45,642 nt of DNA, taken from positions 1 to 45,642 of the forward strand of contig JAIKXH010000071.1 in assembly GCA_024684215.1 (NCBI GenBank). The letters are read 5' to 3'. The notes under the pieces were generated by a model, which saw nothing but the letters and a program-made list of their open reading frames with translations, was not told the DNA's origin and did not search any database. Position numbers and translations under genes: made by a program. The stretch's first letter is position 1, and each line of letters begins with the position of its first letter. This document shows, in pieces, positions 40,901-45,642 of this stretch. Source of the DNA: Lachnospiraceae bacterium. GTDB lineage: Bacteria; Bacillota; Clostridia; Lachnospirales; Lachnospiraceae.

Positions 40901-42120
40901 TGAGGCGGGATGCGGATAAAAATCAAAAAAGAAAAAAGGCGAAGAAACCTGATATCATAGGTGGCCTTAAAGCGAGAAGACGCGGAGACTATGTCCGTTA
41001 TTTTGACGGAATTTTCAGCTCCGCTGTTTTCATATTGATTTTTGCGCTTTTTTGTAGTGCCAGAGTAGGATTTTTTCTGCTGATTTCTCTTGTTTTGGCT
41101 CCGGCAGTATCTGTTTTGATGGCATTTTTAAGCTCGAAATTTGTAACAGTAAGTGTTAGAAATGAAGGGGGAAATTTATCGTCTGAAAAAGGCGACAAAG
41201 TGGCCCTTTGCCTTGATGCTTATAATAAAATGATAATTCCAAGCTGTCTTGTAAGAATAACTCTAAAGGACAGTGCCGGAACAGAAGCAGAAGAAAAAGA
41301 AATAAATATATCCGTAAGAGGAAGAGGAACTGTGTCGGTTCCCCTCCTTTTTTATGCCCGCATGGCGGGTGGCGTAAGGATAGGGATAGATGAAATCTGC
41401 TGCGAAGATTTTTTCAGAGTGGCAAGGTTTCCGGTAAAAGTGGACGGGACTTCATCGTATAAATGCGGAGTTAATCCGATGATCCCTGAGATAAGCAGCA
41501 AAGATCCTGTGCTCGAAGAAACCATGAGGACTGCTTTAATAGATGATAAGAGCGATGACACAATAGAACTGCCCACATACAATTTTTCAGGCTTTCCGGG
41601 TTACGATTACAGAGAGTACGAACCCGGGGATCCCTTAAAAAGGATCAATTACAAGCTTTCCGCAAAAGTTGGAGAGCTGATGGTGAGGTTAGATGAACGT
41701 CCCATAACATCGGGCGTGGTCATCTTTCTGGATTCTGATAAACCGGAAAATGCAGATGAAAACCCTGTAATACCCGGTGCTGTAGAAAATATGCTTGAGA
41801 CCGCTATGGGTATGATAAGAACTCTGATTTCAAGGGATTTCGGGGTAACGGTCTATTGGAAGGATGAAGAGGGTAAAGAAAACGAGATATCGGTAAGAAC
41901 GGAAAAAGAGCTTTCGGACTTACGCAGCATGCTTGGATTTTTCATCCTCTCGGAGCAGGATGAAAGGCTTCCGGATATAGTTACGGAAAACGGATCGGGG
42001 CTTATATGCTTTACATGCAAAGCCGACGCTGCGCTTATATCCGGCCTGGAACAAAATTCGAAGGATGCAGGTAGCATATGTATTTTTAATGCAATTACAG
42101 GAGAAGGGAGGACTTTATGA
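40900..42120 (+). CDS. DUF58 domain membrane protein
   Basis: 406 residues from the ATG at 40900 (TGATG overlap); AGAGG upstream. A basic N-terminus, two membrane segments (about 38-75), an outside-type beta domain, then the DUF58 core with GYDYREYEPGDPLKRINYKL and SAKVGELMVRLDE, and a VWA-like end (VVIFLDSDKPENA). It is the usual partner of MoxR and transglutaminase-like proteins. Overlaps the next gene by 4 bases (ATGA). Confidence 0.92.
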   Translation: MRRDADKNQKRKKAKKPDIIGGLKARRRGDYVRYFDGIFSSAVFILIFALFCSARVGFFLLISLVLAPAVSVLMAFLSSKFVTVSVRNEGGNLSSEKGDKVALCLDAYNKMIIPSCLVRITLKDSAGTEAEEKEINISVRGRGTVSVPLLFYARMAGGVRIGIDEICCEDFFRVARFPVKVDGTSSYKCGVNPMIPEISSKDPVLEETMRTALIDDKSDDTIELPTYNFSGFPGYDYREYEPGDPLKRINYKLSAKVGELMVRLDERPITSGVVIFLDSDKPENADENPVIPGAVENMLETAMGMIRTLISRDFGVTVYWKDEEGKENEISVRTEKELSDLRSMLGFFILSEQDERLPDIVTENGSGLICFTCKADAALISGLEQNSKDAGSICIFNAITGEGRTL

Positions 42121-44630
42121 AAAAACTCAGAAGTTCTTCCATAGGAAACATAAAAAGATTTATACAAGCTGATGAGATAGCAGCATTCATTCTTGCTATA
42201 ACGTTATCCGTAACTGCAATGTCACTGTATGAAGAAAACATATTACGGATGGTATTAAAGTGCGCGGTAATGGGACTGTTTACCATTGCAATGTGTATGA
42301 CGGTAAACAGGAACAGATTTATCGGAGCATTTATTACTATAGGCTATCTGGTTTTGTATTTTATCATCATCGGAAACACGATAACCGTTGGTGAAAGAGA
42401 TACAGGAGTTTATTTCTGGCAGTGGATGGTCAGCGGGGGCAGTGAATCTACTCTGGAAATTGAAGCCGGAACGGATGCTATGCTCCAAAACGGCATGTAT
42501 ATGGCGGTAACGCTTTTCTTTGTCATAACAATATATTATTTTGCGGGGTCCACGTACAGACTTGGATATTTAACACTCGTTTCACTGTTGCCTTTTGTCC
42601 TTTATGCAAAGGTTACGGAACAGGTTGAAAACAAATACCTCGTGGTAGTAGTGTTTGCAAGTATGCTGTTACACTTAGTTTGCGCCGGAAAAGTATCGCC
42701 AAGCAGAGCGGAACTAAAGGAGGCAAAAAAAGAAAGCACACTTTTGAAATATAAAGAGCCGATACATGCAAACGACTGGAATATAAAAATACGAGGTAAA
42801 TGGGCGTATTTAGCAGCTTTTGCGGTTATGAGCGTTGCCATATTGGCAGCCTCGGCAGTAATTCCCAAGCGTTCATCAGCAAGGTATTATGATAAATTTG
42901 AAGATCTGTTTTTAGGAGGAGATACTGACTCTGAGATTGATGAAAACTTTTCCTCACTGGCTGATTTTTCAGGTAATGCAGACAATTTCAGAGAAGGCTC
43001 AAACAGAAGGCTTTATACTGTTGTAGGTGAGGGAGGGGCATACCTGAAAAGGCAGGTTTTTGATGCCTACGATTATGAAAAAAACAGATGGTACAGTATA
43101 GAAGCAGCGGTGAATGAGACTAATCCGGAGGTTTATCTGCTGCAAAAAAAACTGTTGTCGATATCTAACTTAATGTCGCTGATAAAGTATGTATCAAGCG
43201 ATAATGACGAGTTTGTACAAAAGTATAACCTGGAAAAAATAGCAGAGAGTGATATTATCCCTGACATAAAAACCAAGTATACGATTACTGCTCAAAACTT
43301 CGGCGCAAGTTACTATCTGTCAGCCGACAGATTGTGTGATGCTGATATTGAAGATGCGGATTTTCATATGACGGATGCGGGTACAATGTACAGAACAGGC
43401 GGACCGCATGATAATGATTTTTCGTATTCCATAGACGTTTACAATTCTAAAGCAGCTTTGAATAAATTCGCTGAACTCGGAGGTTTAAATATGAGTGCCG
43501 ATGACAGCGAGAAAATGCTTATAGAGATTAAGGAAATCCTTCTGAATAAAGCACGTGAAGCTAAAAAAAGTGAAAACAAGGATAACAATGAGCAAGAAAA
43601 CAAGGAAAGTGAAATAGAGTTAAACGATGATGAACTTGCGATGCTGGTATCAAATCTCAAAATAGCATTCGCATTTCTTGATGACATCAGAAGCGCAAGG
43701 GATTATAAAAGAATAACCGACGGTGAATACATAACGCTAAAGCAAGGCGGGAAGCCGGCAGAAGCTTTTCAAATTGAGCAAAATGAAATAGAAGCATTGG
43801 CTTTTGAAATCACAAAAGATGCCAGCTATGATTGGGAGAAGGCTGCTCTACTGGAAAGGTATTTCAGAGAGAATGATTTTCTTTACGACATAAAATACAG
43901 AGCTCCCGATGACAGTCCATATTATTTTTTGTTTGAAGGCAAGACCGGCACCTGTTCGGATTATGCATCGGCGTACGTGCTTATGGCCAGAGCGGCAGGC
44001 CTTATAGTCAGATACACTGAAGGCTTCGTCCCCGAGAGCACATATGGCGACTTGTATCATGTGGTAACAGAAGCCGATTCCCACGCATATGCAGAGGTAT
44101 TTATAGAAAATGTAGGATGGGTAGCTTTTGACCCTACTGCGGGAGTGAGAAATGCAGACAGCGGAAATATATTTGATTTCCTAAAGTCATTACATGTAGA
44201 TATGGGCCTGCTTAGCGTCCTCGGTATAGCGGCGATCATCATAGCTGCCGTGATTATATTTGTAAGGTTTATTATCCCCTTTGTGTCTGAAGCGGCCTTT
44301 AGAGTATGGCTTTATTTTGCTAAACCACAGAAAGCACTTATAGTTTCATATAAGAGATTAATTAAGAAAGCCGGGGGCAAAATAAAAAGTATTACCGAAG
44401 ATAATAATAGCGGAAAGTCAAAATCTGCGTCTTATATCACCTCTGAGCTTACGCCGGGGGAACTTGCAGATTTCGCAGCAGTCAAAGGAATAGATATATC
44501 CGAATATATACTGCTTGTCGAGAACATCAGTTATGGTCATAAGGATAAGGTGACAACCCGAAGCGTTATTCTAAAAGGCTATGCGGACGGATGCAAGGCT
44601 TTAAGAGCGAAGAATAAGCGTAAAGCATAA
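42117..44630 (+). CDS. Transglutaminase-like membrane protein
   Basis: 837 residues. About six N-terminal membrane segments (about 15-245), a large outside region with a TGase_core domain (about 560-680) and another membrane segment near 700-720, then a cytoplasmic tail. The catalytic triad is visible: Cys613 (TGTCSDYASAY), His656 (DSHAYAEV) and Asp672 (FDPTAG). A Lys/Glu/Asn-rich linker (KKSENKDNNEQENKESEIE) splits the outside part. Third gene of the MoxR-DUF58-TGase operon; such proteins may crosslink or cleave envelope proteins, but substrates are unknown. Confidence 0.93.
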   Translation: MKKLRSSSIGNIKRFIQADEIAAFILAITLSVTAMSLYEENILRMVLKCAVMGLFTIAMCMTVNRNRFIGAFITIGYLVLYFIIIGNTITVGERDTGVYFWQWMVSGGSESTLEIEAGTDAMLQNGMYMAVTLFFVITIYYFAGSTYRLGYLTLVSLLPFVLYAKVTEQVENKYLVVVVFASMLLHLVCAGKVSPSRAELKEAKKESTLLKYKEPIHANDWNIKIRGKWAYLAAFAVMSVAILAASAVIPKRSSARYYDKFEDLFLGGDTDSEIDENFSSLADFSGNADNFREGSNRRLYTVVGEGGAYLKRQVFDAYDYEKNRWYSIEAAVNETNPEVYLLQKKLLSISNLMSLIKYVSSDNDEFVQKYNLEKIAESDIIPDIKTKYTITAQNFGASYYLSADRLCDADIEDADFHMTDAGTMYRTGGPHDNDFSYSIDVYNSKAALNKFAELGGLNMSADDSEKMLIEIKEILLNKAREAKKSENKDNNEQENKESEIELNDDELAMLVSNLKIAFAFLDDIRSARDYKRITDGEYITLKQGGKPAEAFQIEQNEIEALAFEITKDASYDWEKAALLERYFRENDFLYDIKYRAPDDSPYYFLFEGKTGTCSDYASAYVLMARAAGLIVRYTEGFVPESTYGDLYHVVTEADSHAYAEVFIENVGWVAFDPTAGVRNADSGNIFDFLKSLHVDMGLLSVLGIAAIIIAAVIIFVRFIIPFVSEAAFRVWLYFAKPQKALIVSYKRLIKKAGGKIKSITEDNNSGKSKSASYITSELTPGELADFAAVKGIDISEYILLVENISYGHKDKVTTRSVILKGYADGCKALRAKNKRKA

Positions 44631-44677
44631 GCGTAAAGAAAAAGCATAAAGAAAAAGCGTAAAGTATAAGCATAGAA
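44616..44677 (+). repeat. 13-bp tandem array across a stop codon
   Basis: Units AAGCGTAAAGCAT (44616), AAGCGTAAAGAAA (44629), AAGCATAAAGAAA (44642), AAGCGTAAAGTAT (44655) and a partial AAGCATAGAA (44668). The array starts in the last codons of the transglutaminase gene (its stop is inside unit 2) and runs toward the next gene. Confidence 0.93.
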
Positions 44678-44738
44678 CAAATAGTCTTTGAGTGATATAA
44701 TCGTTAGAGCTAGAGTTAACCACAACACGGAGATAAAA

Positions 44739-45503
44739 ATGAAGCAATGTAAAAACTGCGGAGCCGAAGTGCCCGACGATACCATAGTATGCCCATACTG
44801 CGAAGCGGAATTCATGGACCTCGCCGCTAAAGAACATGAGTCTATTGTAAAGGACATTAAAGAGAATACTAAAAAAGTATACGCCGATAATGCTAAACGC
44901 GCTAAAAGGGCTGATGAGATAGAACAAAAAGGCAACAAGGCATTAGGTCGTCTTGCAAAAATTCTTTTAATTGCCATACCTATCGCTTTGGTAATAGTCG
45001 CAATAAGTACTGTCTTAATATCAAAGCATAAATACGCTGTCCGAAATAATTCTATACAAAGGCTGGAGCAGTATTATGCAGAGCGGGATTATGAAGGGAT
45101 GGATAAGTACATAAAGAAAAATCTTAAAAACAGTTATTCAGCAACCTATTATGTATATAATCATCTTCTTACTTGTAATTTTTATTGTGAGAGATATAAA
45201 GAGCAGAAAAAAGAGTCATACGATTATTCTTACTTAGACGCGGATGGTCGCGCTAAGATGCTTAGCTTTGATATATACTATCTCTTTGATGAACTTGAGA
45301 CGGTAATGGATTATCGGGAACAGGATAAGGCCTATCAAAAGGATGAAGGCTTTTTGGAGTTTGAAAACTTTTACAGAGAAGAAGCTAGGAATACTTTTTG
45401 CCTTACAGACGAAGAGATAGAAGAAATCATCGAAGGCGATTTTGAAGTAACCGAGGACTATATCCCGATTGCAGAGAAAGTTATTAAGCGTCTGGGACAG
45501 TAA
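44739..45503 (+). CDS. Zinc-ribbon membrane protein
   Basis: 254 residues from the ATG at 44739 with CGGAGAT 6 bases upstream; an earlier in-frame start lies without ribosome site next to the repeat array. The first 25 residues are a zinc ribbon (CKNCG ... CPYCEAEF), then a helical charged stretch, one membrane segment (about 73-95), and a 155-residue outside part rich in Tyr/Glu/Asp (LEQYYAERDYEGMDKYIKKN) with a TPR-like feel. Function unknown. A second zinc-ribbon gene follows directly. Confidence 0.85.
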   Translation: MKQCKNCGAEVPDDTIVCPYCEAEFMDLAAKEHESIVKDIKENTKKVYADNAKRAKRADEIEQKGNKALGRLAKILLIAIPIALVIVAISTVLISKHKYAVRNNSIQRLEQYYAERDYEGMDKYIKKNLKNSYSATYYVYNHLLTCNFYCERYKEQKKESYDYSYLDADGRAKMLSFDIYYLFDELETVMDYREQDKAYQKDEGFLEFENFYREEARNTFCLTDEEIEEIIEGDFEVTEDYIPIAEKVIKRLGQ

Positions 45504-45529
45504 AATTATATTTAACAACAGGAAATATT

Positions 45530-45642
45530 ATGAAGTGTAGAAATTGTAATGCGAATTATCGCGCGTTCAGATTAAAATGTCCATATTGCGGTACCGAGAA
45601 CAGGCTTGGGCATATTTGGGCTGTTGAAGTAAGCGATGCCGA
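45530..45642 (+). CDS. Zinc-ribbon protein, cut by the window end
   Basis: At least 37 codons: MKCRNCNANYRAFRLKCPYC then GTENRLGHIWAVEVSDA, running off the right edge. CRNC and CPYC form the zinc ribbon, as in the gene just before it (27 bases upstream). CAGGAAAT is a modest ribosome site. The full product cannot be judged. Confidence 0.75.
   Translation, partial: MKCRNCNANYRAFRLKCPYCGTENRLGHIWAVEVSDA

Overview
The window looks like a chromosomal segment of a low-to-mid GC anaerobic Firmicute, most likely a plant-fibre-degrading Lachnospiraceae member (Butyrivibrio-like). The reasons are strong AGGAGG-type ribosome sites, TTGACA/TATAAT promoters, a CIRCE heat-shock operator, a Firmicutes-type LexA box, class II xylose isomerase, a GH43 arabinanase-like lipoprotein, the PadR/DUF1700/DUF4097 module and many Cache/GGDEF/MCP receptors. 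I saw no rRNA, tRNA, CRISPR array, IS element or prophage. No stretch longer than 300 bases lacks a gene.

Layout. 1-1460: CIRCE-controlled Hsp20 and a lone SAM methyltransferase behind a 16-bp palindromic operator. 1385-5362: polar amino acid ABC transporter (binding protein, permease, ATPase) behind a promoter, hairpin and cre-like site, then an EamA-type permease. 5309-7934: AraC-type regulator divergent from xylA, with a repeat-rich intergenic region. 8045-18432: seven same-strand genes with no visible internal terminator: YgbA-like NO-stimulated family protein, YbaN/DUF454 membrane protein, a CydDC-like heterodimeric ABC exporter, a membrane histidine-kinase-like ATPase fused to a DegV domain, a Cache protein with a degenerate GGDEF domain, and a Cache-HAMP protein with an intact GGDEF domain. 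18225-19602: minus-strand phosphodiester glycosidase and small membrane protein. 19750-21133: an AlkZ-related-like protein behind a 15-bp minisatellite, and a YhcH/YiaL protein. 21210-25426: GH43 lipoprotein (minus), PadR-DUF1700-DUF4097 operon, Dabb protein. 25451-27278: chemoreceptor (minus). 27389-35492: two Y-family polymerase paralogues of identical length, the first with a LexA box and a YolD-like partner, separated by a DUF697-type GTPase, a Fur-family regulator plus CobW-type metal GTPase, and an M42 peptidase. 35539-38710: YitT, an orphan gene and an M3 oligoendopeptidase. 38790-45642: a tocopherol-cyclase-like protein, a MoxR/DUF58/transglutaminase operon, and two zinc-ribbon proteins, the second cut by the window edge.

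The most unusual content is the 12.6-18.2 kb signalling cluster: a kinase-like ATPase without a visible phospho-acceptor histidine, fused to a lipid-binding DegV domain and closely linked to one degenerate and one intact diguanylate cyclase. It may be co-transcribed with a redox/NO-type exporter locus. A second recurring theme is short tandem DNA arrays (8, 13 and 15 bp units) directly in front of start codons at several unrelated genes.

All functional calls rest on reading motifs and context; no database search was run.
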